Below, piece by piece: positions 24,701 through 31,913 of a DNA stretch of 64,000 bases. The stretch is from positions 1,166,181 through 1,230,180 of the forward strand of contig OX424570.1 in assembly GCA_949152475.1 (NCBI GenBank), in the 5' to 3' direction. Below the pieces are notes generated by a model. The model was given only the letters and a program-made list of their open reading frames with translations, was not told the DNA's origin and searched no databases. The DNA comes from Terebella lapidaria (taxonomy: Eukaryota > Annelida > Polychaeta > Terebellida > Terebellidae). Each line of letters opens with the position of its first letter. The first letter of the stretch is position 1. Made by a program: the position numbers and the translations under genes.

Positions 24701-27700
24701 GTCCGGATACCTGTCTGGATGGCCTAGGCCGTCCGGACACCGGTTCTGGCGAGAACTCCTCGGTGTCCACACCTCCGGAGCCTGGTCTGCATGACCAGGG
24801 CAAATCTGCGTCCTGGGCTGAACAGGTTGATGCGGCTGAGCAAGCTGCGTCCCGAGTTCCGGCCTCGGAGCAGGGAGCCGACTCAGTAGATACCGCGGAT
24901 AAGGATGACGGAGAGCGGGTCCAGTCCAGTGGACAAAGGGCGGCCCTTGCCACAGAAGGGAGACCTCCGGTTGGAGCTCCTTCGCTGGCAAGCGGTAAAG
25001 GACGGGGAGAAGGACCTGTCCGACGCCGCACTGGACGCGGGGTGGCGAGCTTACTGCGACGAACAGCAGAAAGCGGCCGCTCAGCAGCGCGCGCAGAGTG
25101 TGCCTCGACAACCAAAGTCGAGTGGTCGTTCGTGGGCGTCCAAACAGAAACGAATGTCTTCGGAGCAGCCTTCTATCCAGAGGCTGCGGGCTGGTATGGA
25201 CCCAGAGCTCTCTGGTGTGCGTCAAGGGCACATGTTTCTGGCGCGGTACGGCAGGGACGCGTACAACCGACGTTCGTCGGAGGCGGGTATGACGGCCGAC
25301 GCGCCTTTTACAAGGCCTCGTCCACTTACGGACGAGGAGCGTGTCGGGCTGCCACCCGTGACGGAGAACGGGGTACTTTGCCCTCTCTGTCCGCAGTCCC
25401 TGGTTGGGTATAAGGACCCACATCGTGCGCTCAATCGGGATTGTAGGTATCCTTCCTATGACCACTTGAGCCGGCACATTGCGGGTTACCAATACCCCTG
25501 GGTGAAGTTGTTTGTCTGTCGACGGTGCTACTCTTGTAGCGCTGAGGAGAAATACTTCCCCAGTTTGGAGGCCTTGAACACTCACCGTGCCGGTGCTCAC
25601 CGCGGTGAGGGACTTCACACCGGTGAGGAAGAAGTCGGGCCTGTATTCAATTTTGGATACATTCCACCTCGGGTGGCGACGTCTATGACTACGTCAGGGA
25701 CGTCGAAGAACCGTATCTTCCACTACGGTCCGTGGCCCTTTGCACAGCGCGTCATGGACGATAACTGGAAACAGTCTGGCGTCGTGTCCGCGGGCTCGAG
25801 CTACACAGCTCACCTGACGGCATCGATGGACAAGACCCCGGCGGAGTACCAGGTGGCGGAAGCCGCCCGGACAGCAGCAGAGGCTGTCCGTCAACCGCCG
25901 GTGACTCCAGTAGTGGAAGAGCGGAACCGGGTTACCATGATAGTGTCGGAGATGCCGCAGATCGCGGCACGGACACGCGTGGCATCCCCCAAGCGTCAGC
26001 CCCAGCCAAAGACTCAGGGGACAGGCTCGTCCGCCGGAACAGATCCCGTCCGGACGACGCCCCTGCAGTCTCCGGGCACTTTGACGCAGGAGGATTACCC
26101 GGGCTTGCTGGAAGTGACGGTCCCTGCGGGTCTGTCAGAGGGACGTGTGGTGTCCGGCACCACCCACGTGAGACTCCTTCCACCGCAAGTAGTTCCGGAC
26201 GTGCGGCACCTCTCTCGAGGTCCACGTCCGCGTCTTCTGTTCCGATTGCGGGAACGTCCGCGGGATGGCAAAGTTTAGCCTCCCTGAACATGGACACCCT
26301 CAATCCGGCGGAAGATGTGCTCCGACAGTTCGGATCTGCGGCTGCCAGTGCCAATGCAACTCTCCGCGAGTCTGTGGGCCAGGTGGTCGGCCATCGTCGT
26401 GATGGTTTAGATCGGATACCGTCGGACCCAGCGTTGGCAAGCCTGCCGGTCCCTCGCATCATTGGTGACTTGGGATCCACAGGTGTAGCCGCGTTGACCC
26501 CCGTAAAGCGCGTTATAGTTTACTCCGTAAGTCCGGGGGTCGTTCCCCATTCTTCCAAAAGGGACCCCTAAGGTCCTAGTCTTTTACGCCGTGACTTCCG
26601 GGTGTTGCCATCTTGCCTTCTTCCGGACCCCGCCATGCGAAGCCTTCGTTGGGTTTTCAGCAGTTTTGGGCGCGGGCGGAACATGTTGGGGACTGTACTT
26701 GATCGCACCCAGTAAACTATAACAATGGTTTGACCTAGTCTCTCCCCCCGCCTCTTGGCTCGATATATACGCGAGCATATTGCTTGGGCTGAGAGATTGT
26801 CCCAGAGCAAGCCAAGAGGCAGGACGAGAGGCTCTCCATGAGCTTTACGTCCCTGTATCTTGGGTAAGGCCCACGCGGGCCCTGGGGACGATTTCCATTG
26901 GGGGCCCAGGTGGGGGAGACCGTTGTTGACTCGGGGGCTCACGCCCTGTGGATCACCGGTTTTCTACCACCTGGGGTGGTGTGACACAGGCTCTGGCAGA
27001 TCGTCGGGCTGGCTCAGAGTTCCATCTCTGTGACAGTGCCTTCGGCGAGGCCGGCCAGCAACATGCCCACGTGTACGAGTTCCGTGGTGCATGTGTTATG
27101 TCGTAGTGTATGACGGCCGGACTCGTTCCGGGCTGACTGTACCTGGTTGTAGTGTTCCGTAGAGTAGTGCCGGACGCCCTGTAGCGGGTGCCCGCCGAAC
27201 TTTACAATTTGTTTAATAACATTTCCTTTCATTATTGATAAAATGATATGACTAAAATATATGGTTATAGACTTATTATTGGCGAACAAATCCATTTTAG
27301 CACCATATAATTAACTAGTAAATACCATAATTTTGGAGCCAATATTTTGATCACACGGCAAGCAGGCGCCGACCATAATTATTATTAGAAGGACGCCCTC
27401 CTTTAGCACCCTCCCTAACCGTGCCGTGTAGGCCTAGTACAGCAACAGACAGCTAGGTCACTATTATCACTAAATACAGGGGTTTGCCTATATGTGGATA
27501 TTGGTTTCAGCATGAAATTTGTGAAATATCTCACTTAGAGGTGCACGCGCCAACACGCATCAGTACGTAACCGTGACGCTCACCAGGATGCTCTGGTGGG
27601 TCGATACAAGTGTATTCGATTGTCATGTAGTCATTATCCGATGTCGTTCCGTTGCACTGAACATTTACAGTTATTGGAAATAAATTCGCTTTGCAAGCGG

Positions 27701-29815
27701 AATGACCATTGCATCTTTCCAAAATTTCCTGCCATTTTCTAGGGTAAAGATTCTCATTAATCCTCTTCACACAGTCAAAGGATGATGTCCTGCAGGACTC
27801 GGACTGAATCCGAATTCCAGCGTAGACGGAAGTGACGTTGATGACTTGATCCAGTGGACATAGCCACGTGTCAAACTGCTCACCTTGACAACGCGTGACG
27901 TTCCTCATTTCTGCAAATATAGACGGTATTATCATCTAATTATATAATACAAGTACATGATTAGGACTAGGCCTATACATCCACCTCGGGGTCGCTGAAA
28001 AACAGCGGACATTGTAATTTCTTCGTGAACCAAATTGTGAGAAAATAACAAATGTTTAAATCGATTATGGCCATTTATGGTATTTTAATGACACACACAG
28101 ATTTGCGTTTCCAAGATGGCCGCTGAATGATAAAATCACCTCAGAATCAGATAAATCACCATGAAAACATATACTGTAAACCCCTTTAATTTCGCGGCCG
28201 TTTAATTTCGCGTTTTCAGGATTTGGACATGTTCGCGGCCGTTTAATTTCGCGTTTCTTTAACATGCATATTACTGGTAACGCATTACAGAGGTATTTTC
28301 CAAAAGCATTCTCACTAAGCAGTTCAACAATTGGCAAAGTACTGACATGAACACACTTGTATTTTTATTATATATTTATATATACATTATATCTTTATTG
28401 CTTAGTAATCATGAATTGAATACAAACAGTTACAGTACAGAATGACTACGGACATGTAAACTTGGAATTGGCTACTGGTCTCGTTATGTTAAATATACAA
28501 TATTATTTGTTCTTCTGTTTTATACCACATACATTGCAAAGTCAATTTCCGAATCAACAGCCAATTCAACCATGCTCATTGGCTTCTGACATTCCGGGAT
28601 TGCTCAATATTAAATATATTTGCGAATCGAAATGCGGTTGGCCAAAAAAATTCGCGTCCAGAAACTTTCGCGTTTTTAACGAAAACGCGAAAATCGCGAA
28701 TATTAATGGCCGCGAAAAATTAGGGGTTTACAGTATTGCGAAAATATCATCATATACGTGATGTAGAACTAAAGTTAGGACATATAAAACTTGATTTACG
28801 TCATTGATGTCGGCCATCTAGGATTTTGAAGAGGTTACATGCGTCGGATCAGATTTATCCTGAACGAGTTGATACCTTCGGATGTTAAAACCCCTGAATG
28901 CAAATTTTCATGCATTCTTTCAAAAGGTAATATGTTTGATGATTGTCCTTTATCCGAAACACAATTACATCAACAAACCAAGGACACGAATATGACAAAG
29001 CCGACGACGTGTCTACACACATGGGCCCCTGTACAACACATGGGCCCCTGGACAACACATGGGCCCCTGGACAACACATGGGCCCCTGGACAACACATAG
29101 GGTACATTCGATCAGGGATGATGTATCTTCATTGAAATATATCCTAGTTCAATTATAGCACGGGGGAATAACGTTCCGTATTTGCTTGATTCAGTGACAG
29201 TTCCTGATCAAATGCGTAAGACGTTCCAAAATGAAATGCGGATCCATGAAACATCGGTGTTTAATTTATCCAAACACATGCTTTTGCACACGATATGGCC
29301 TAATATTGCCTATTATTTATATGCAATATACAAAACATATGTTTCAAATAGGAAATGAAGACTTGAACAGCAAGCAAAATGTAGGCCTACTCTATAAGAA
29401 ATATTGCTTCATGTACAATGTACAGTGTGATATTTCTTCTCAAGATCACGTTACTCAACAGATTTTATTCAATTGACCTAATGAAATAAATGAAAAACGT
29501 GTTAATCTCAATGAAATGATCGTTTGATGAACTTTCGAGTAAAATGGTCTGAAGTGAAACGTAGTCAATGTCCCTTTCTGAGACACAGTGATACTAGTAG
29601 TCTTCTTTAAAGAAAAAAAAACTTGCCAATTAAATGATTCTCACGTTTTATTCAGCTTTTTTATATTTACATATATTTCAATAATAAATTAACACAAGCC
29701 AATTATCAATTATGAAGAAAAAATACATACCTGTATTTTCAAAACATGTGCACAGCAATCCAAAGTAATATATCCATAATGCACATGTAAATAGATAGGC
29801 AATATTCCTCGCCAT
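6301..29815 (-). CDS. Single-pass receptor: signal peptide, five SUEL/rhamnose-binding-lectin-like domains, TM helix, tyrosine-bearing tail
   Basis: Eight coding exons, 5' to 3' on the minus strand: 29815-29731, 27910-27584, 15631-15308, 13495-13181, 12420-12097, 11748-11407, 6978-6903, 6745-6301. They total 2238 nt, 745 residues plus stop, with no frame conflict. The first six junctions are all phase 1, the usual arrangement for exon-shuffled extracellular modules. Approximate residues: signal peptide 1-25, SUEL-like domains 30-137, 138-245, 246-350, 351-458 and 459-572, TM 573-597, tail 598-745. The domains carry the spaced cysteines of SUEL/RBL modules, but the YGR and DPC sugar-binding motifs are not evident, so lectin activity is unproven. 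Tail tyrosines at about 680, 683, 719 and 741 include YEN (GRB2-type) and SxYxxV (ITIM-like). A surface signalling receptor is inferred; I recognise no named orthologue. Confidence 0.82.
6903..6978 (-). CDS. Receptor exon 7: transmembrane helix
   Basis: A 76-nt exon encoding W-L-Y followed by AVVAVGAIILLSLIALVIIM and the basic stop-transfer V-R-R. Acceptor GTGACACAG|GG and donor CGCAG|GTGTGT. It enters in phase 1 and leaves in phase 2. Confidence 0.76.
7172..7538. mobile_element. Small foldback element A (367 bp)
   Basis: The left end TACGGTGGCTTTTATCCGCC and right end GGCAGATAGAAGCCACCATA are imperfect inverted copies, continuing inward through the 'gagttttgctc' / 'gagcaaaactc' block. The element is flanked by a 6-bp direct repeat CGATGC (7166-7171 and 7539-7544), a target-site duplication. 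The middle holds degenerate 'gcatctaaaata' repeats. No coding capacity. Confidence 0.85.
7700..8275. repeat. About 20-bp tandem repeat (gatgcgtctaaaacattttc type), left arm of element B
   Basis: Roughly 28 degenerate copies of a 20-21-bp unit of the form 'gatgcgtctaaaacattttc'. The inverted counterpart is at about 10740-11000, so the arms can pair with each other in many registers. A diverged short version fills the middle of element A. Confidence 0.85.
8960..10400 (+). repeat. 339-bp tandem repeat, about 4.2 copies, core of element B
   Basis: The anchor 'ggccaattcccgatcg' recurs near 8961, 9300, 9639, 9978 and 10318. Each unit also holds 'ggccagcgacgtttcagt' and 'cggttgccatggcaacgg' (a near-palindrome). 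A shorter diverged unit precedes it (8740-8960), after a '(tttg)' microsatellite at 8720-8750. Since 339 = 3 x 113, open frames of 112 codons recur unit after unit; this is probably a by-product of the period. Confidence 0.88.
11407..11748 (-). CDS. Receptor exon 6: SUEL-like domain 5 (membrane-proximal)
   Basis: Acceptor TGTTCTTCAG|TGTT and donor GAAATGT|GTGAGT. This is the clearest family match: VCVGDRINISCTIGNVINIE, then TACENRPSCDP, then YLDITYSC. Eight cysteines and several N-x-S/T sites. Ends phase 1, directly before the TM exon. Confidence 0.8.
12097..12420 (-). CDS. Receptor exon 5: SUEL-like domain 4
   Basis: Acceptor CCGTTTCAG|CTTC and donor CAGCAAG|GTACTAG. Eight cysteines, with AISCPDNSILIDNVYVGY (strand after Cys2), LSSCNMEENCEP and YYLFTYKC at the end. 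Phase 1-1. Confidence 0.76.
12545..13124. mobile_element. Foldback element C with palindromic gcgttccctcgc array (580 bp)
   Basis: The left end TACGGAGCCTCTGAGAGGAC and right end GTCCTTTCAGCGGCTCCGTA are inverted repeats that extend through 'atggaagaaatatttt'. 6-bp duplication CTTGGG at 12539-12544 and 13125-13130. The interior is a near-perfect long palindrome of about 15-bp units: 'gcgttccctcgcaatc' to about 12820, then 'gcgagggaacgc' to 13075. It lies in the intron between receptor exons 4 and 5. Confidence 0.88.
13181..13495 (-). CDS. Receptor exon 4: degenerate SUEL-like domain 3
   Basis: Acceptor CTGTCCCAG|GTGAAG and donor GACAGAG|GTGAAT, phase 1-1. This module has only six cysteines: the first one or two of the family pattern are missing. 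It keeps ANACDNRFACSN and HVIIVFTC. Either one disulfide is absent or the fold is altered. Confidence 0.7.
13496..15307. other. Receptor intron between exons 3 and 4
   Basis: AT-rich sequence with no recognisable coding exon or element. 13700-13880 is rich in cacac. 14620-14830 has several tgacctttgac / aaggtcaa steps like those scattered elsewhere. A short perfect hairpin CCAACGGA-TT-TCCGTTGG lies near 15157-15174. Confidence 0.5.
15308..15631 (-). CDS. Receptor exon 3: SUEL-like domain 2
   Basis: Acceptor CTCTGCAG|GAGG and donor GGATATG|GTAAGG. Eight cysteines in the same order as domain 1, including FLCPLGAHIKVYAVYF and DSCAGHSACENR. The final strand reads ITQFVC. It is separated from exon 2 by an intron of almost 12 kb that holds retrotransposon element 1. 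Confidence 0.75.
15632..16129. other. Receptor intron sequence before retrotransposon element 1
   Basis: AT-rich. Imperfect inverted copies of 'gcgcatataggc' at 15972-15984 and 16031-16048 and a C-run at 16068-16076 suggest a small degenerate foldback. No coding exon is seen. Confidence 0.4.
16134..16672 (+). repeat. 5' LTR remnant of element 1
   Basis: Begins TGTGGCGATTTTGCCC like the element 2 LTR and includes 'gatatatacgcgagc' (TATA-like) and the block 'gtgtgacacaggctctggcag' shared by all these LTRs. Similarity ends near 16672. The remaining LTR end, PBS and leader found in element 2 are missing here. Confidence 0.75.
16798..18740 (+). pseudogene. gag of element 1 (broken)
   Basis: Capsid-type protein of the retrotransposon, split among frames: 16798-17217, about 17190-17330, 17329-17763 (TAA at 17761), and 17800-18609. 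The 17800-18609 segment aligns with element 2 through LRLLFTPTTNRRQFEREF and YAFNLRILGRRAYPDMD, conserved capsid-like helices. The zinc knuckle in 18537-18740 (FCGKQGHFWLKC) has lost its first cysteine through a 1-nt insertion; element 2 reads CYFCGKQGHFWLKC. Pro/Ala-rich linkers surround these parts. Not functional as it stands. Confidence 0.85.
18602..22905 (+). pseudogene. pol of element 1 (broken; RT catalytic Asp lost)
   Basis: Frames used: 18602-19075, 19098-19571, 19562-21196 and 21085-22905. Protease core VDSGSEVT at about 19032-19055 is out of frame with its surroundings because of a tandem duplication of 'ctgctggtacctgcccctg'. RT has YIDDVVMY, but motif A reads VLYLASGYWQ: codon 19907-19909 is TAT where element 2 has GAT, so a metal-binding Asp is gone. 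RNase H has DTDASNFALGG. Integrase keeps the HHCC region, DILD, HSDQGTQF and QVERFN, plus a GPF motif near 22440. About 270 bp between protease and RT are deleted relative to element 2. The C-terminus is fused to sequence that is noncoding or out of frame in element 2. Confidence 0.9.
22910..23046 (+). other. Run of five hairpins after pol, element 1 copy
   Basis: Consecutive stems: 22910-22925 (ACACAC/GTGTGT), 22942-22965 (CTACTATAA/TTATAGTAG), 22970-22990 (GGTTTC/GAAACC), 22996-23012 (CCATTAT/ATAATGG), and about 23014-23046 (GGCTG/CAGCC with an inner CCGC/GCGG). The same five occur in element 2 with changed loops and compensated stems. A structured RNA element of the transcript is inferred. 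Confidence 0.75.
23314..23372 (+). other. Three-way-junction-like fold, element 1 copy
   Basis: Outer stem GCCGGCATG/CATGCCGGC encloses GGGttcgCCC and TAACC-attga-GGTTA. Element 2 keeps the outer stem and both arms near 39228-39285 with different loops. It lies about 270 bp downstream of the hairpin run. Confidence 0.6.
23612..23618 (+). promoter_or_regulatory. Conserved TATA-like motif upstream of ORF3 (element 1)
   Basis: TATATAA within 'gattatataagccacaagtatgc'. The same block is kept in element 2 at 39447-39453 although the flanks have diverged. It lies about 700 bp upstream of the ORF3 start, so it could be an internal promoter. Inferred only. Confidence 0.4.
24322..26571 (+). pseudogene. 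ORF3 of element 1: acidic protein with Cys/His zinc-finger-like motifs (two frame breaks)
   Basis: ATG at 24322 opens a Ser/Glu/Asp-rich N-terminal part of about 200 codons. The protein-like reading moves to the next frame near 24905-24960 and runs to about 26150. It then returns to the first frame and ends at 26571. Total span is about 750 codons. The central part holds CPLCPQSL...YDHLSRH and CRRC-x18-HRAGAH, two Cys/His clusters at about 25379-25600 resembling C2H2 fingers with a long loop. The rest is charged and proline-rich. I see no signal peptide, TM helix or fusion region, so it does not look like an envelope gene. It sits after pol in sense orientation and is absent from element 2. 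Function unknown. Confidence 0.7.
26694..27206 (+). repeat. 3' LTR remnant of element 1
   Basis: Joins directly from 'catgttggggac' to LTR-internal 'tgtacttgatcgc', so the PPT and about the first 110 bp of the LTR are deleted. It carries the shared LTR blocks and ends CGAACTTTACA at 27206. An internal block of about 130 bp that is present in the 5' LTR is also missing near 27090. Confidence 0.8.
27211..27583. other. Receptor intron between element 1 and exon 2
   Basis: AT-rich sequence after the ATTT target duplication. No coding exon or recognised repeat is seen. Confidence 0.5.
27584..27910 (-). CDS. Receptor exon 2: SUEL-like domain 1
   Basis: Acceptor TTTGCAG at 27911-27912 and donor CCTG|GTGAGC. 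The exon encodes a 108-residue module with eight cysteines (RCQGEQF..LCPLDQVINV..ESC..FDC..ERCNGHSAC..VQC..EYTC). The ending D-Y-M-T-I-E-Y-T-C matches the terminal strand of SUEL domains. Phase 1-1. Confidence 0.78.
28174..28733. mobile_element. MITE with CTGTAAACCCC inverted ends and TA duplication
   Basis: Left CTGTAAACCCCTTTAATTTC and right inverted 'gaaaaattaggggtttacag' are flanked by TA (28172-28173, 28734-28735). Subterminal 'ttcgcg' and 'cgcgaaa' tracts pair with each other. There is no ORF of note inside. TA duplication and size fit a non-autonomous Tc1/mariner-like element. It lies in intron 1 of the receptor. Confidence 0.75.
28737..29730. other. Receptor intron 1, remainder
   Basis: AT-rich. 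It holds the 19-bp repeat at 29018-29098. Otherwise I see no gene or structured element. Confidence 0.5.
29018..29098 (+). repeat. 19-bp tandem repeat, about 4 copies
   Basis: Unit 'acatgggcccctggacaac', with one variant ('gtacaac') in the first copy. Confidence 0.9.
29731..29815 (-). CDS. Receptor exon 1: start codon and signal peptide
   Basis: ATG at 29815-29813 opens 28 codons that begin MARNIAYLFTCALWIYYFGL, a basic n-region followed by a long hydrophobic stretch, as in a secretory signal. It ends ...AATACAG|GTATG, phase 1. It is too short to stand out as an ORF by itself, but its phase matches exon 2. Confidence 0.72.
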
Positions 29816-31199
29816 GTTAACGGTATACAAGCTATCCTCCAGACAAGGAATGAGTATTTATTTCGGCGGGTATAGTGCAGGTCCACAGCTCAGCCGGTAT
29901 GAAGCTATGTGTCTATACTAGCGGATGTGTCATCAATGAAAGTTAATGGGTATCTGTGAATAAAGGGTGTGATTCGGGTGATTTATGATCATACGTGTGT
30001 ATTTGTTTATTATCTCTGTCACAAATACAGAGACTTGTAGCACGGACCGCCCCGGGCTAACTATCTAAATGTCAACCGCCGACATCTCCTATTGGCCTAC
30101 AGTAGCCTATGGTATCATGTATGGTCTATAGCATCTCCCTCGCTTTAGTATATATGTATATACATGTATATACATATATATACACATATGATAGAATTCC
30201 ATGATCAGCTTTATACTCGATCTTTCGTAGCTTGGTTATTACAGTAATTGCTGACAACACGGATGTGTTAATTTGCGCTCCCCATTTACGTACGAATATT
30301 CGCGAATACACGCGGTATGTCACTCAATAATTATACTGGTATACCTTGTAAGGATGTTGCCATCACGAACTATCCACGCATTGGTGACTGAGTTTGGACA
30401 CCCACACACTGATGACAATGGGTCATTTCTTACACTCTATCCTCCTGTTGTGACATCATGCCTCGTATTTCTTTCTCCGCGTCCAGGCAGAGAAGTCAGA
30501 AGAAAGGAACATAAACGCGGCAAAATGTTCTGGTCAAAGACGACGTGAAAGATTCCGACTTGGAACAGTGTCAACAGATCGTGAACAGCATTGCTGACCT
30601 GTTACACGTGTTGATAACATAATTTTAGTACTGCCGCATTGGTAATTCACACGCCTTAATATGTGTATGGTCATTTAGATCTATAGTATACTTTCTATAT
30701 AAAATAGTTAGGTCACCAATCGGAAAGTTGAGTTCCATAAAAGGACAGGGTATATTATTGTGATGCAAGCATTATATACGGCAATATTGTCCCTGTGGTT
30801 TATTGTGTCAAAGTTCCGCATTGATGTATAAGCAATTTCATGCCAACAAATCTTATCTAGACACATTTCAGAATATTTAGAATTTGAGAATCGTAGATAG
30901 CTAAAGTCAAGTTCATTCATCAGTGAAACACGCTTTTTGGGCGTAGTTTTGTTTTGGATAATCGGATCAGCTTGAAATTGTGTGTTTCTCAATTGGGTAT
31001 CATGCCGTAATTTTTCACAAAATTTCAGAATTATATCTCAAAAATTAAAAAAAGTTGGCAATCTCACCCAATGTTATATTTCAGTCGGAAATGTGATCAA
31101 GTAAATTTCAACAAATCCACGGCTTTTATCGTGTTTCATGCGCATTCAGAACGAACCTATTGTATTGATTTAGAGTCGGAAGGCATAGTCGGTGTATAT
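29816..31199. other. 5' flank of the receptor gene up to element 2
   Basis: Presumed promoter region of the minus-strand receptor. No clear TATA box is seen on that strand. A (ta/tatac) microsatellite lies at 30148-30190, and an interspersed repeat copy at 30893-31035. No coding sequence is recognised. Confidence 0.45.
30893..31035 (+). repeat. Interspersed repeat, copy 1 (about 130 bp)
   Basis: Shares 'acacgctttttggg', 'ataatcggatca' and 'ttgggtatcatgccg' with copies at 43497-43625 (+) and 49090-49203 (-). A fragment ('ttacggcatgatacccaatt') lies at 46263-46284. No terminal structure was identified. Confidence 0.7.
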
Positions 31200-31203
31200 T
31201 AAG

Positions 31204-31795
31204 TGTGGCGATTTTGCCCTAAGCACGCGGCAGGTGATTGTAAACATACATGCCATTTATGTGGCCTTTTCGTTCTTGGCCTTGTTTTGACACGCTCCGT
31301 TCGAGCGTGCGTTGCCACGGCAACGCATTGTAATTTACGTTCCAGTAAACTATAACAATGGTTTGATCATGCTGCGCGTGCTGTCTCTAGTTTGTGGTGT
31401 ATTATATATATATTATATATACCGGCCAGCAACATGCCCACGTGTACGTGCTCCGTGGAGCCGCTCCATGGCTCCTCGGACTCTACACACGGCTACATTA
31501 CCATAACGAATGTATAATGTGCATGTTGTAAATATAAGGTGATGATGATGATATGTGTTATGTTGTGATGTATGACGGCCGGACCCGTTCCGGATATGCG
31601 GAGCCCGTTCCGGATGTGCGGAGTCCCGTTCCGGATGTGCGGGACTCGTTCCGGAGCCCGTTCCGGATGTGCGGGACCCGTTCCGGATGTGCGGAACCCG
31701 CTCCGCATGTTCTGGATCCGATCCGGAGGTGCTGTTACCTGGTTGTAGTTGTTACCGTAGAGAGCGGCGCCCTGTAGCGGGCACCGAACTTTACA
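31204..31795 (+). repeat. 5' LTR of element 2 (592 bp, internally deleted)
   Basis: TG...CA ends. It contains a palindrome TGCGTTGCC-AC-GGCAACGCA near 31308-31327, a TATA-rich stretch (31397-31420), and an array of about 19-bp 'gttccggatgtgcgg' units (31577-31725). It lacks about 275 bp present in the 3' LTR, between the TATA-rich stretch and 'ccggccagcaacatg'. Confidence 0.92.
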
Positions 31796-31796
31796 T

Positions 31797-31809
31797 TGGT
31801 GCCGTGACC
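31797..31809 (+). other. Primer binding site of element 2
   Basis: TGGTGCCGTGACC starts one base after the LTR end, as expected for the complement of a tRNA 3' end (...GGCACCA). I do not assign the tRNA. Confidence 0.7.
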
Positions 31810-31913
31810 AGGATCAGTCCGACGGCGTCCCATTGCAGCCTAACGTCACAGTGTCGTAGCCTCCTTCGTCCCTGGGGACCCTCCGCTCCTCCGGGACCAT
31901 CTCCGCACGAGAT

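Larger units (their letters stand above)
16134..27206 (+). mobile_element. Ty3/gypsy LTR retrotransposon, element 1 (decayed, 11.1 kb, with a third ORF)
   Basis: Starts TGTGGCGATTTTGCCC and ends ...CCGAACTTTACA. 4-bp target duplication ATTT at 16130-16133 and 27207-27210. The order of parts is: truncated 5' LTR, broken gag, broken pol (protease, RT, RNase H, integrase), a long structured noncoding region, a third ORF, truncated 3' LTR. The PBS and the first part of gag are deleted, and so are the PPT and the first ~110 bp of the 3' LTR. It lies antisense inside the receptor intron between exons 2 and 3, so it is not autonomous. Element 2 is its close relative. Confidence 0.92.

Noticed and set aside
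24322..26571. Envelope gene
   Set aside because: No signal peptide, transmembrane segment, furin-like site or fusion region is visible; Cys/His clusters suggest a different role.
31797..31809. Assigning a specific primer tRNA
   Set aside because: The 13-nt match shape is right, but I cannot identify the tRNA without a tRNA set from the organism.
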